The position numbers and the translations under genes are program-made. A model generated the notes under the pieces. That model had not been told where the DNA came from. It made no database searches and saw only the letters and a program-made list of their open reading frames with translations. A DNA stretch of 23,999 nt. Origin: CAYUCY01 sp964443525 (GTDB lineage Bacteria; Pseudomonadota; Alphaproteobacteria; Caedimonadales; Caedimonadaceae). The DNA is taken from contig CAYUCY010000018.1 in the NCBI GenBank assembly GCA_964443525.1, positions 1 through 23,999 on the forward strand, in the 5' to 3' direction. Of this stretch, positions 6,071 through 12,900 are shown piece after piece (positions within the stretch are counted from its first letter, which is position 1; every line of letters starts with the position of its first letter).

Positions 6071-8347
6071 TTGTTTTCAAAATACACATTTAGGAATGAG
6101 ATATTTCTTGTTCCAGACAGAAACAAGCAGTTTGTTGGAAGAGCTGACGAGCTTTCGCGGATCAGCGAATTACTCAAATCTAGCTCACGCGTTGCTTTCG
6201 TTGTGGGTCTTCGAGGGATTGGGAAATCACAAATTGTAAAAGAGTATGCTCACTCTAATAAGGAAACTTACTCGATTGTATGCTGGATAGATTCTTCAAT
6301 AGCGCTTCAACCGCAGTTTGCGCAGATAGCCCATAGTTTGAATGAAGTCTACAAAGATCATGATGAAGGCAAAATTCCTCTAAAAACAATAGAGAGTCCG
6401 AACGTCAGTAAGGCTGTTTTGACAAAGCTCCGAAATATTAAAAAGCCTTGGCTTATGATTTTTGATGATATTTCGAATGCAGAAGAGGTTGAGAAAATTA
6501 TTAAAACGCTCTCGGATGCGAAAAGTGGCCATATAATATTTACATCTAAATATGATATAGAAAAAGAAAGTTATATTAAGGTTGAAAAGTTAAAGCGTAT
6601 AGACTCTCTGAAACTTCTTCAAAATATTCTAAATAAATGTTATTCATTAGATGATTTAGATTATTTAGCTAATATGCTCGGTGATCATCCTTTGGGTATA
6701 GTTACTGCTTCTTCCTACATTAGACAAATACCATCGTTAACGGTTGCTTCCTACATAGATTTGTTTAAAAAGAATAGTCTGGTTTTTACTAGACTTGAAG
6801 ATCGTGAAATTATATCATTAAAATCTGATAGTTATTCTGGATCGATCGCCTCAATTATGAAAATTGTTTTGGAACAGATTAGAAAAAAATCATTTTACGC
6901 TTATGAGTTTTTACTTTTTATAGCCTTCACAGATAATAAAGGTATTACAGATAAGCTTATCACTGATTGGTTGAATTTTAATAACCTTTCTGAAGATTTG
7001 CTTCACGAAATAATTTATGTTTTGTCCTCTCATTTTTTGATTGAAAAATCACATCAGCATGATGTTGATTTTTACCAAATTCATGAATTATTGCAGGATA
7101 CTATTAAAAATCTTCTCCCTCCAGAAGAAAAGGAATCGCTTTTGGAGAGAGCTCGTAATTTCTTCCTGAAATATTTTCAGAAGGATACTTTTCAAGTGTC
7201 TGAAATTATGAAGAACGAACCCCATATTTTTTCCCATGCAAAACGAGTGTATGGGGAGCTCCCCATTAAAACTTCCATAGATATAGAATTCTTAGCACAC
7301 CTTTCCCATGCCGCTCTTTTTTATCAAGGAGATGTGAAATTTGGAAAAACACTAATAAATAAAATTTCATCTTTTATAGAGAATCCAACTGCCAAAATCG
7401 AAGGTTTCGTTCTTGCCCGATTTTTAAATACAAAAGGCAAAACACTTTATGCGAATGATTTAGATTTAGCAATTGAGCTTACCGAAAAAGCAATTATCAT
7501 ATTGAGAAATGAATGTATTCATGATTTCCGGGCTACTAGCGAGCTTTTTCTAGCTTTAGTGAACAATCTTGTAGATTATTATCTAATTCAAGGACGCGTT
7601 CGCGAAGCTAAAGAAGCTTGTTATTCTTATAATGGCTCTCTCAAAGAGTTAAAAAATCGTGCGTATGAAACCATTTATTATTCCTTTTTGGCTTTGTCAG
7701 AAATGTATGAGGGAGATTACGAGAAAGCTCTTCAATCAATTAATTTGTCTTACAAAAATATTGAGAATGGAGATTTATCCGAAACTCAGTATATCTTTGT
7801 CTTAGTTAATAAAGCTGAAATTTTAGCCCGTATGGGGAACTTTGTAGAAGCTTTAGCCTTGGTATTGAAACTTAAGAAGGACTTACACGATATTTTTCAA
7901 GGAGAAAAGACCCATCTTCTCTTAAGAAATGAAATTATTGAGGGATATATACATTTCAAATTAGGAAAAATGGCGGTTGCTGAAGAAAGCATTAAAAATT
8001 CTATTAGAAAATATGAGGACCTTGTAAATTCATCCCTGAAAGATCCTTTGCAAGGGTTCGCTCATACTGTGTTAGGAGAAATTTTTTATGATTTAGGCAA
8101 TTATAATGAGGCCGTTTATGAGTTTCAAATAGCTGACAAAATTTATGATACTGTTCTGAGAGTCAGAGAATTTGATGATATAAGTTATCTCTATAAAAAG
8201 ATAACATTAGCATCACTCAAAAATAAAAAAATAGATTTAATGAGATATTATTTTAATAAACATTTAGAAATTTTTGGATTAAACCATAAGAGGACTTCTG
8301 AACTCGTTTCTTATTTTGATGAGAAGGGTCTTTCAGTTCCTTGGTGA
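6071..8347 (+). CDS. STAND (NB-ARC-like) NTPase with TPR-like C-terminus
   Basis: A 758-residue P-loop protein of the STAND class, which use ATP binding to switch or oligomerise on sensing a partner. The N-terminus has the lead-in LVPDRNKQFVGRADEL. The Walker A follows at 46-53 (GLRGIGKS), the Walker B at 127-133 (WLMIFDD), a sensor-like IIFTSK near 155-160 and a GxPL-like GDHPLGI at 204-210. From about 390 the protein is a helical repeat array of TPR type (for example KLGKMAVAEESIKNSIRKYE). The TTG at 6071 is only a minimal start, since the frame stays open back to the gap at 6051. The stop abuts the stop of the convergent repressor gene. Relatives serve in signalling, regulation or phage defence. 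A cargo or defence/regulatory role for the element is inference. Confidence 0.8.
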   Translation: MFSKYTFRNEIFLVPDRNKQFVGRADELSRISELLKSSSRVAFVVGLRGIGKSQIVKEYAHSNKETYSIVCWIDSSIALQPQFAQIAHSLNEVYKDHDEGKIPLKTIESPNVSKAVLTKLRNIKKPWLMIFDDISNAEEVEKIIKTLSDAKSGHIIFTSKYDIEKESYIKVEKLKRIDSLKLLQNILNKCYSLDDLDYLANMLGDHPLGIVTASSYIRQIPSLTVASYIDLFKKNSLVFTRLEDREIISLKSDSYSGSIASIMKIVLEQIRKKSFYAYEFLLFIAFTDNKGITDKLITDWLNFNNLSEDLLHEIIYVLSSHFLIEKSHQHDVDFYQIHELLQDTIKNLLPPEEKESLLERARNFFLKYFQKDTFQVSEIMKNEPHIFSHAKRVYGELPIKTSIDIEFLAHLSHAALFYQGDVKFGKTLINKISSFIENPTAKIEGFVLARFLNTKGKTLYANDLDLAIELTEKAIIILRNECIHDFRATSELFLALVNNLVDYYLIQGRVREAKEACYSYNGSLKELKNRAYETIYYSFLALSEMYEGDYEKALQSINLSYKNIENGDLSETQYIFVLVNKAEILARMGNFVEALALVLKLKKDLHDIFQGEKTHLLLRNEIIEGYIHFKLGKMAVAEESIKNSIRKYEDLVNSSLKDPLQGFAHTVLGEIFYDLGNYNEAVYEFQIADKIYDTVLRVREFDDISYLYKKITLASLKNKKIDLMRYYFNKHLEIFGLNHKRTSELVSYFDEKGLSVPW

Positions 8348-8812
8348 TCAGAAATTTCTTGAATATATCCAATTAAGAAATGACTTATCTACCTTTTCCA
8401 TATTATTTTCAATTGAATATAAATAAACTTCTGATATAGTGAAAAAAATATCATTGATGGTTGGATTTTTTTTATTCTCTTCAAATAATTTAATCGTCTC
8501 GCTTGCGACCTCACCAAAAAGTTTGAAATCCTTAATATTTATTTTTTCTCGATTTGGATAATTTTCTGGCGCAGGACTTTCTATTTGGATATCAGATTCT
8601 CCTAAAAGCTCATCTACTGTACAGTCCAAAGCGATCGCAATTGCTTTTAATGTATCTGCGCTAGGATGTTTGGACTTTCCTAAGAGAATATTTCTTACGG
8701 CAGATACCTTTAATCCAGCTTCTCTTTCAAGAGAAGCCACTGTGAATCTTTTTTCATCCATCTTGTCTCTAATATTTTGAGCAATGTTAGTAGACATTTC
8801 TTGTGCATCCAT
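8348..8812 (-). CDS. XRE-family transcriptional repressor
   Basis: A 154-residue regulator with an N-terminal lambda-repressor-like helix-turn-helix: NIRDKMDEKRFTVASLEREA, then GLKVSAVRNILLGKSKHPSADTLKAIA and CTVDELLGE. The C-terminal 80 residues are helical with no LexA-type protease motifs, so RecA-triggered self-cleavage is not indicated. The frame is open up to 8905, but that would run through the operator region. ATG at 8812 (MDAQ) or 8797 (MSTN) is more likely; neither has a strong Shine-Dalgarno. It is divergent from the small HTH gene at 9006 and separated by three operator-like sites, the layout of a phage-type switch. It would repress the excision/replication/transfer genes and itself. 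Confident in family, inferred in target. Confidence 0.85.
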   Translation of the reverse strand: MDAQEMSTNIAQNIRDKMDEKRFTVASLEREAGLKVSAVRNILLGKSKHPSADTLKAIAIALDCTVDELLGESDIQIESPAPENYPNREKINIKDFKLFGEVASETIKLFEENKKNPTINDIFFTISEVYLYSIENNMEKVDKSFLNWIYSRNF

Positions 8813-8849
8813 CCTATGCGAAAAATTTTTAAAATACGCACATATACCC

Positions 8850-8879
8850 TTGACTGAGTACAAATACTCATGATATATG
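8850..8879 (+). promoter_or_regulatory. Rightward promoter of the control/transfer region
   Basis: TTGACT (8850-8855) and an extended -10, TGATATATG with the hexamer at 8874-8879, are 18 bp apart. The first operator-like palindrome fills the spacer, so a bound repressor would block polymerase. The transcript would start near 8886 and run into the HTH gene at 9006 and the operon beyond. Confidence 0.5.
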
Positions 8880-8914
8880 GGTATTTGTAGCGTATATATG
8901 AGCATAAATACTCA
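8855..8914. promoter_or_regulatory. Three operator-like sites between divergent regulators
   Basis: O1 8855-8870 is TGAGTACAAATACTCA, with perfect 6-bp arms. O2 8899-8914, TGAGCATAAATACTCA, matches O1 at 14 of 16 positions. O3 8878-8893, TGGGTATTTGTAGCGT, matches the reverse complement of O1 at 11 of 16. Centres lie 23 and 21 bp apart, about two helical turns each, as in tripartite lambdoid operators. The expected binder is the adjacent XRE protein. Confidence 0.6.
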
Positions 8915-8922
8915 GTATATCT

Positions 8923-8928
8923 ATTATA
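8923..8928 (-). promoter_or_regulatory. Leftward -10 element for the repressor gene
   Basis: On the minus strand this reads TATAAT, a perfect -10. The -35 at 17 bp spacing (TAGCTT) is poor. Transcription would start near 8916, right at O2, allowing autoregulation, with a leader of about 100 nt to the ATG at 8812. Confidence 0.4.
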
Positions 8929-8957
8929 CCAAGATACTGCTTTGAAAGCTATAGAAC

Positions 8958-8977
8958 ACCTTTGTCCTTAAAAAGGT
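8958..8977 (+). promoter_or_regulatory. Leader hairpin before the HTH gene
   Basis: ACCTTT and AAAGGT pair across an 8-nt loop in the 5' leader of the gene at 9006, followed by a short CTTTTAT. It could be a weak attenuator or simply leader structure. Confidence 0.25.
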
Positions 8978-9005
8978 CATCTTTTATAAAAAATGGAGGT
9001 AATTA

Positions 9006-9215
9006 ATGACAGTTTCTTTTCTAACTCCAAATCTTCTCGCTAAGAGATGGTCCTTGAAGCCCTCAACTTTAAAACAATGGAGGTGGAATGGAAAAGGCCC
9101 AGCTTACGTCAAAATAGGTCGTCAGGTTTTATATCGATACCAAGATATCGAGAACTTTGAGGAAAAGCATATATATCAGAATACTTCTCAAGCTTCATAT
9201 CACAATCATAACTGA
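9006..9215 (+). CDS. Small HTH_17/AlpA-like DNA-binding protein (excisionase- or Cro-like)
   Basis: A 69-residue protein with a winged-helix motif of the excisionase/MerR-like HTH_17 class: LTPNLLAKRWSLKPSTLKQW, then RWNGKGPAYVKIGRQVLYR and YQDIENFEE. GGAGG six bases before the ATG gives a strong start. Proteins of this type act as excisionases or transcriptional regulators in islands (AlpA). Being the first gene of the rightward unit and facing the XRE repressor, it is placed like a lambda Cro or an element-specific Xis. The C-terminal tail overlaps no domain. The initiator gene starts 20 bp after its stop, so the two are likely co-expressed. Which of the two roles applies cannot be told from sequence. 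Confidence 0.75.
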   Translation: MTVSFLTPNLLAKRWSLKPSTLKQWRWNGKGPAYVKIGRQVLYRYQDIENFEEKHIYQNTSQASYHNHN

Positions 9216-9234
9216 TATTGAGGAGGCTGATGGT

Positions 9235-10641
9235 ATGTCAGTTCGTGTAAACTCAACGGTAGCAAAAATGAAAGATCTCCACTTGGAAGGGAACATCATC
9301 CCGATCCAGTGGTTCCAGCATATCTGTTACGAAAACGGCAAGCCTGACACGAACGCCATTTTGCTCTTGTCCGACATCGTGTATTGGTATCGGCCTCGGA
9401 TTGTTCGGGATGAGCAGACGGGACATGTCCTCGGGTATCAAAAGAAGTTCAAGGCCGACCTTCTTCAAAAGAGCTATCAGGATTACGAAACCCTTTTCGG
9501 TTTCTCAAAGAAACAGATCCGAGAAGCATTTATTCACCTTGAGGAACTCGGGCTTATCAAAAGAATCTTTCGGACGATTGAAACGGACTTCGGCCCTCGA
9601 GGGAATGTGATGTATATCGACATCAATCCCTCAAAAGTCGCAGAAATCAGCCTCAGGGTACCCCCTCTTTCCCTAGAAGTAAATAGGGGGTTCCCTGAAA
9701 GGAAAGAGGGTATTCCTTCAAAGGAAATAGCTATTTCCTTAAAAGGAAAGACATATACAGAGACTACACCAAAGACTACGACAAAGATTCTCTCTTCTCC
9801 CTCAGTCCCTCAGAGCGTGGATGATTCTCGAGCCGAAGAAGAGGATGAGATGAGAAAATTTGATTTAGACGTCAAGGAAGAGGTTTCTGACGTTTCTCCC
9901 TTCAATCCCACGTCCCCCTTGCAAGGACAGGGCAGGGGAGAGCGGGTACCGGCACAGGCTGCTCGTGCAGAACCTGTTTTAAGGGCGTCCGATCTTGTTC
10001 CCCCTCCGACCTGCGTGAAGCCTGAGACACGCTTTGAAGACACCCCCGAATCCCTCATGCTGAATCTCTGGAACACGATCGTCCAGAAGGAGCTTGCCGG
10101 TGGAGAGGAGGGCATGCGTCCTTCGGTGCGTTTGACGCTCGAGCGCATCGCTGCGCTGAAGAAAATCTACCAAGACTTGTGCGACAGGGACCTTTCTCTT
10201 TGGGAGAAGGCTTGCCGCACGATTGTCTCGAGCTCCTTCCTGATGGGGGAGGTGCCGAACACGAAGTTTAAAGTCTCTTTTGATTGGCTTTTAAGGCCTG
10301 CCAACTTTCTGAAAGTGATTGAAGGCGGCTTTACCTCGGGGGACCGTCGTCTGTTGCCCTCCCTGTCAGCGGCGGACCCCCTCCCTTCTTTTTTGAAGAC
10401 CTATGACGCAACCCCTGACCTTCAAAAGGTTCTTTCAGAAATCGCGGCTCTTTTGGGAACCTCTTCTTTCCTGAACTGGTTCGGCAAAGCCTCTTTTGTT
10501 TTGGAGGGCGGCGCTTTAACCGTTTCGGCTCCGACCCGCTTTATTCGGGACTGGATTGCCACCCACTTTCTGGAGGACTTGAGGCGGCGCCTCAAAAGCG
10601 TCTCCTCGATTGATCTCTCTTTAGAGGAGCCTACGGCATGA
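9235..10641 (+). CDS. Replication-initiator-like protein: winged helix plus DnaA-N-like C-terminus
   Basis: A 468-residue protein. The start is ATG 9235, with AGGAGG at 9221-9226 well spaced; the open frame upstream to 9157 overlaps the previous gene and is discounted. Residues 20-115 resemble phage/plasmid initiator winged-helix domains (NAILLLSDIVYWYRP, then TLFGFSKKQIREAFIHLEEL). Residues about 135-265 are a low-complexity linker, whose DNA carries four iteron-like repeats. A helical region follows. The last 70 residues look like the DnaA N-terminal (domain I-like) fold: SFLNWFGKASFV, then LTVSAPTRFIRDWIATHFL. DnaA-like initiators are known in rickettsial elements. It would bind the internal repeats and recruit the helicase. 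Its TGA overlaps the traL ATG. Confidence 0.75.
   Translation: MSVRVNSTVAKMKDLHLEGNIIPIQWFQHICYENGKPDTNAILLLSDIVYWYRPRIVRDEQTGHVLGYQKKFKADLLQKSYQDYETLFGFSKKQIREAFIHLEELGLIKRIFRTIETDFGPRGNVMYIDINPSKVAEISLRVPPLSLEVNRGFPERKEGIPSKEIAISLKGKTYTETTPKTTTKILSSPSVPQSVDDSRAEEEDEMRKFDLDVKEEVSDVSPFNPTSPLQGQGRGERVPAQAARAEPVLRASDLVPPPTCVKPETRFEDTPESLMLNLWNTIVQKELAGGEEGMRPSVRLTLERIAALKKIYQDLCDRDLSLWEKACRTIVSSSFLMGEVPNTKFKVSFDWLLRPANFLKVIEGGFTSGDRRLLPSLSAADPLPSFLKTYDATPDLQKVLSEIAALLGTSSFLNWFGKASFVLEGGALTVSAPTRFIRDWIATHFLEDLRRRLKSVSSIDLSLEEPTA
9669..9756 (+). repeat. Four 22-bp-spaced iterons inside the initiator gene (candidate replication origin)
   Basis: TTCCCTAGAAGTAAA (9669), TTCCCTGAAAGGAAA (9691), TTCCTTCAAAGGAAA (9713) and TTCCTTAAAAGGAAA (9735) start at exact 22-bp intervals. 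Copies 2-4 are near-palindromic (TTCC ... GGAA). Since 22 is not divisible by three, each copy is read in a different frame and the protein does not repeat, so the conservation is at DNA level. A moderately AT-rich stretch and a 12-bp near-repeat (9761-9784) follow. Confidence 0.7.
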
Positions 10642-10928
10642 AATCCAAGAACAGAATCTCCTTTGATCTCGGGTCGCCCGTAAGAATTTTAGGCCAGACG
10701 CTTGATGAGCTCGGTCTTTTGGGGGCCGGATTTGTTTCCTTCTTTGTTTGCAGCAACAAGGTGTTCGGGGGCCTCCTGACCGCAATCTTCGTTGGAAGCT
10801 TCCTTCTTTTAAAGCGTCTTAAGAAGACGACGGCAGGCTTTAACATCAAGGGCTTTTTATGGTGGCATCTGGGTCGGTCTCGCACCGATCGCGTGCTGCC
10901 TCCTTCTCACACGCGGAGGATCGGCTGA
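10638..10928 (+). CDS. traL: TraL, conjugal pilus assembly membrane protein
   Basis: A 96-residue small membrane protein of the F-type TraL (VirB3-like) family, part of the inner-membrane platform of the type IV secretion system. The conserved N-terminal pattern appears as PVRILGQTLDELG, followed by two adjacent hydrophobic stretches (about 26-60) and a basic tail. Length matches the family. The ATG overlaps the initiator's TGA (ATGA), and its own TGA overlaps the traE ATG, so translation is coupled on both sides. It is first of the tra block, the canonical L-E-K-B order. Confidence 0.85.
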   Translation: MKSKNRISFDLGSPVRILGQTLDELGLLGAGFVSFFVCSNKVFGGLLTAIFVGSFLLLKRLKKTTAGFNIKGFLWWHLGRSRTDRVLPPSHTRRIG

Positions 10929-11509
10929 TGAAACTCTCCTTTAAACAAGAGGCTGCGATTGAGCTTCTCAAGCAACGGAACTTTGCGTACCTCATGGTGC
11001 TTTTTTTGATGGGGACGACGGGCGTGCTGCTTGNNNNNNNNNNGCTCTGGAGCGCTCAGGAGCGGATCATCGTGATTCCGAGTCTGTCGGATGCCAACAA
11101 GCGGTATCTGATTGAAGGCGAGCATGTGCCGGATAGTTATCTCGTGGATTGGGCCTCCAACCTTTTGTCCGATCTTTTTACAGCCAACCCTCAGAATGTG
11201 GACCGTAAAACAAAGACGTTTTTAAGTTGGGCGATCAGCAGCAGCTCAATCGGGGAGGATCTGAAGAAGACGGCGGAGCTTTTAAAAAAAGAGCAGATCA
11301 GCACGGCCTTTTTCCCCGAGACGTTCTCCCTTGAGCGAAAGACAAGAAAGATTCATGTGACGGGTCGGTTCTTAAGCTTTTTCGGCAAATCTCACGGGCC
11401 CACCTTTTCGGAGAAAACCTTTGTGATGGGCTGGAGGATCATGTCTTCAGGCGCGATCGTGATTGAAACTTTAGAAGAAGAGAGGAAAGACGATGACAAA
11501 AAAGCGTAA
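10928..11509 (+). CDS. traE: TraE, conjugal transfer membrane protein
   Basis: TraE (VirB8-like) inner-membrane component of the F-type secretion system. One transmembrane helix (about 19-44) is followed by the family signature of a conserved stretch after the membrane (SAQERIIVIPSLSD) and a periplasmic domain. Length about 193 residues is normal. The membrane helix contains a ten-N gap (11034-11043), yet the frame continues correctly across it and the flanks join into a sensible helix, so the true gap is probably about that size. Start ATG 10928 overlaps the traL stop. The lysine/aspartate-rich tail overlaps the next small ORF. Confidence 0.85.
   Translation: MKLSFKQEAAIELLKQRNFAYLMVLFLMGTTGVLLXXXXLWSAQERIIVIPSLSDANKRYLIEGEHVPDSYLVDWASNLLSDLFTANPQNVDRKTKTFLSWAISSSSIGEDLKKTAELLKKEQISTAFFPETFSLERKTRKIHVTGRFLSFFGKSHGPTFSEKTFVMGWRIMSSGAIVIETLEEERKDDDKKA
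11034..11043. other. Ten-N gap inside traE
   Basis: Ten unknown bases within the coding region for the TraE membrane helix. The frame is preserved. Confidence 0.98.
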
Positions 11510-11630
11510 CGCAACCCTATTTATTTTACCCCTGCTGCTTGCGGGGATGACGGGCTTGCCGTCCTGGATTGCGGGATACAAGACACTCTCAACGATCTCA
11601 ACACAGATCAAGGAAGGACACCCCCGATGA
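11493..11630 (+). CDS. Small hydrophobic protein between traE and traK
   Basis: A 45-residue frame starting inside the traE 3' end with AGAGGAAAG upstream. It begins MTKKRNATLFILPLLLAGMT, a lysine-rich n-region plus hydrophobic core like a signal peptide or single membrane helix, followed by a short polar tail. The stop TGA overlaps the ATG of the next small ORF (ATGA). Tight packing and the N-terminal pattern support a real gene; no family is recognised. It may be a small periplasmic or membrane accessory of the pilus machinery. Confidence 0.55.
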   Translation: MTKKRNATLFILPLLLAGMTGLPSWIAGYKTLSTISTQIKEGHPR

Positions 11631-11779
11631 AACACCCCTTTCTTGCCCTCACTCTTCTGACGATTTTGATCCCTTCTCACTGGATGGAGACCTCTTTGTG
11701 GCGGGAGACGTGGCAACGCTTCTTCGAGCCTCATCCGATCTCTCTGAGCAGTGAAGGACAGGAGACGACCCGATGCTAA
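11627..11779 (+). CDS. Second small protein between traE and traK
   Basis: A 50-residue frame (start MKHPFLALTLLTILIPS) with a hydrophobic N-terminal segment and a tryptophan-rich polar remainder (WRETWQRFFEPH). AAGGA lies upstream. It overlaps the previous ORF by four bases and the traK start by seven, so it sits in an unbroken chain of coupled genes. Without this frame the interval from 11630 to 11772 would be an unexplained 140-bp hole in an otherwise compact operon. Function unknown; possibly secreted or membrane-anchored. Confidence 0.55.
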   Translation: MKHPFLALTLLTILIPSHWMETSLWRETWQRFFEPHPISLSSEGQETTRC

Positions 11780-12450
11780 AGAGATTTCAAAAATACATGG
11801 TTCTCTCGGCCGCCGTCGGCCTTTACTCCCAAGTGCTGACGGCTGCCACCCCCTTAAATCCGGGGGAGGTCATCACGGTCTCTGTTTCAGACAAGGGGCT
11901 CACGCGGATTTCCATTGAAGGGGAGGGGATCAAGGACATGTTTGCCTATCCATCTTCCGAGAACATCAAGCTGCACCCCTCAGGACATCTCTTTGTAGCC
12001 CCTCCTGAGGAGAAGGGCTCTTTGTTCGTCTCTCTCATTACGGCCTCAGGGCTCACGCAAGACTTGAACTTGCTGTTTACGGACAAGAAGGCCGCCCCTG
12101 TGGTGCTGAAAGCCAAAGAGACCAAAGCTGTTTCCAAGACGCAGCTCGAGCGCTGGATGGATGCGGCCTTGGCCGGAGATGTTCCGAAAGCCTTTGCGCG
12201 GGAGAGTCTTAAGGAGGAGCCAAGGTACACGGAACAGGCGGTTGCAAAAGAAGTTCAACGTTTTACAAACGGCACCCACAGTCTCTCTCTTTGGGAGGTC
12301 AAGTCGAGAAAGCCCGGAGAAACCCTTCTGGAGATCAAGGACCTTCTGAATGCGGATGAAGGGGGCAAGCTCTTGGATGCAAAACTTCTTCCCTTCGGTC
12401 TCACCAAAGCCGTCACGATTCAACAAAAGAAAGGAAAAAACCATGACTAA
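11773..12450 (+). CDS. traK: TraK, secretin-like outer-membrane component
   Basis: A 225-residue TraK-family protein, the VirB9-like part of the F-type outer-membrane core complex with TraB and TraV. Signal peptide with cleavage near residue 24 (VLTA before ATPL). The mature start shows the secretin-like beta-rich pattern (GEVITVSVSDKGLTRISIEG) and the C-terminal domain ends in short beta segments. Length is close to F TraK. The ATG at 11773 overlaps the preceding small ORF, and the TAA overlaps the start of the pilin-like gene. Family assignment rests on position between traE and traB and on the N-terminal pattern. Confidence 0.8.
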   Translation: MLKRFQKYMVLSAAVGLYSQVLTAATPLNPGEVITVSVSDKGLTRISIEGEGIKDMFAYPSSENIKLHPSGHLFVAPPEEKGSLFVSLITASGLTQDLNLLFTDKKAAPVVLKAKETKAVSKTQLERWMDAALAGDVPKAFARESLKEEPRYTEQAVAKEVQRFTNGTHSLSLWEVKSRKPGETLLEIKDLLNADEGGKLLDAKLLPFGLTKAVTIQQKKGKNHD

Positions 12451-12883
12451 ACCCATCTTATCTCAGGACTCGCCTGTCCTTATGCCCTTGAAGAGGCCAG
12501 ACGCCTCGAAGGCGGCCTCCTCTGTTTCTGATGCTTCAAAAGCAGAAAAAGAGCTTTCTGACAAACCCCTCACCTCTCTTCAGAAAGGAAAGCACCTCTT
12601 GATGAGAGCCAACGCAGCCTTTTTCACCTTTACCCTCACCACGCTCTTCTTTGTGGATCGTGTCTTCGGCTCCAAAGCCTTGACGCAAGTCGAGGACAGC
12701 TCTGAGAAGATCAGCAAGCTGGTAGCCGGTCCCATCGGAAAAGTGACGCTCATCGGCGGCACGCTGGTCGGTGCTTGGGGGGTGTTTCAGAAGGGAAGCA
12801 TTTTAGGCTCTGTTGCGATTTTGATCATCGGGATGCTGACCTCGTGGAACGTGGCCGACATCATGAAAGTCTTCGGTGACTAA
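12443..12883 (+). CDS. Probable pilin precursor (TraA-like), between traK and traB
   Basis: A 146-residue protein starting at ATG 12443 (AAGGA seven bases upstream; the longer frame from 12350 is a shadow of traK). Residues 1-56 are a polar leader and 57-71 a hydrophobic segment (FFTFTLTTLFFV), with a possible signal-peptidase site near GSKA (76-79). The remaining 67 residues hold two helices (about 98-115 and 119-135) joined by a short basic turn (QKGS). F TraA has the same plan: a long leader and a mature pilin of about 70 residues with two helices and a basic loop. No sequence identity is claimed. It could instead be another small inner-membrane Tra protein. Confidence 0.6.
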   Translation: MTKPILSQDSPVLMPLKRPDASKAASSVSDASKAEKELSDKPLTSLQKGKHLLMRANAAFFTFTLTTLFFVDRVFGSKALTQVEDSSEKISKLVAGPIGKVTLIGGTLVGAWGVFQKGSILGSVAILIIGMLTSWNVADIMKVFGD

Positions 12884-12900
12884 GAGAAGGAATCCGTCCC

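Noticed and set aside
5997..6239. Plus-strand frame across the N gap
   Set aside because: After the gap it is out of frame with the NTPase and encodes a shadow of its N-terminus; the joining across Ns is arbitrary.
9157..9234. Upstream start for the initiator gene
   Set aside because: Overlaps the HTH gene; the ATG at 9235 has a much better Shine-Dalgarno.
9669..9756. CRISPR array
   Set aside because: The 22-bp units have no unique spacers of typical length, lie within a coding sequence and are few; iterons explain them better. No other CRISPR-like array was seen.
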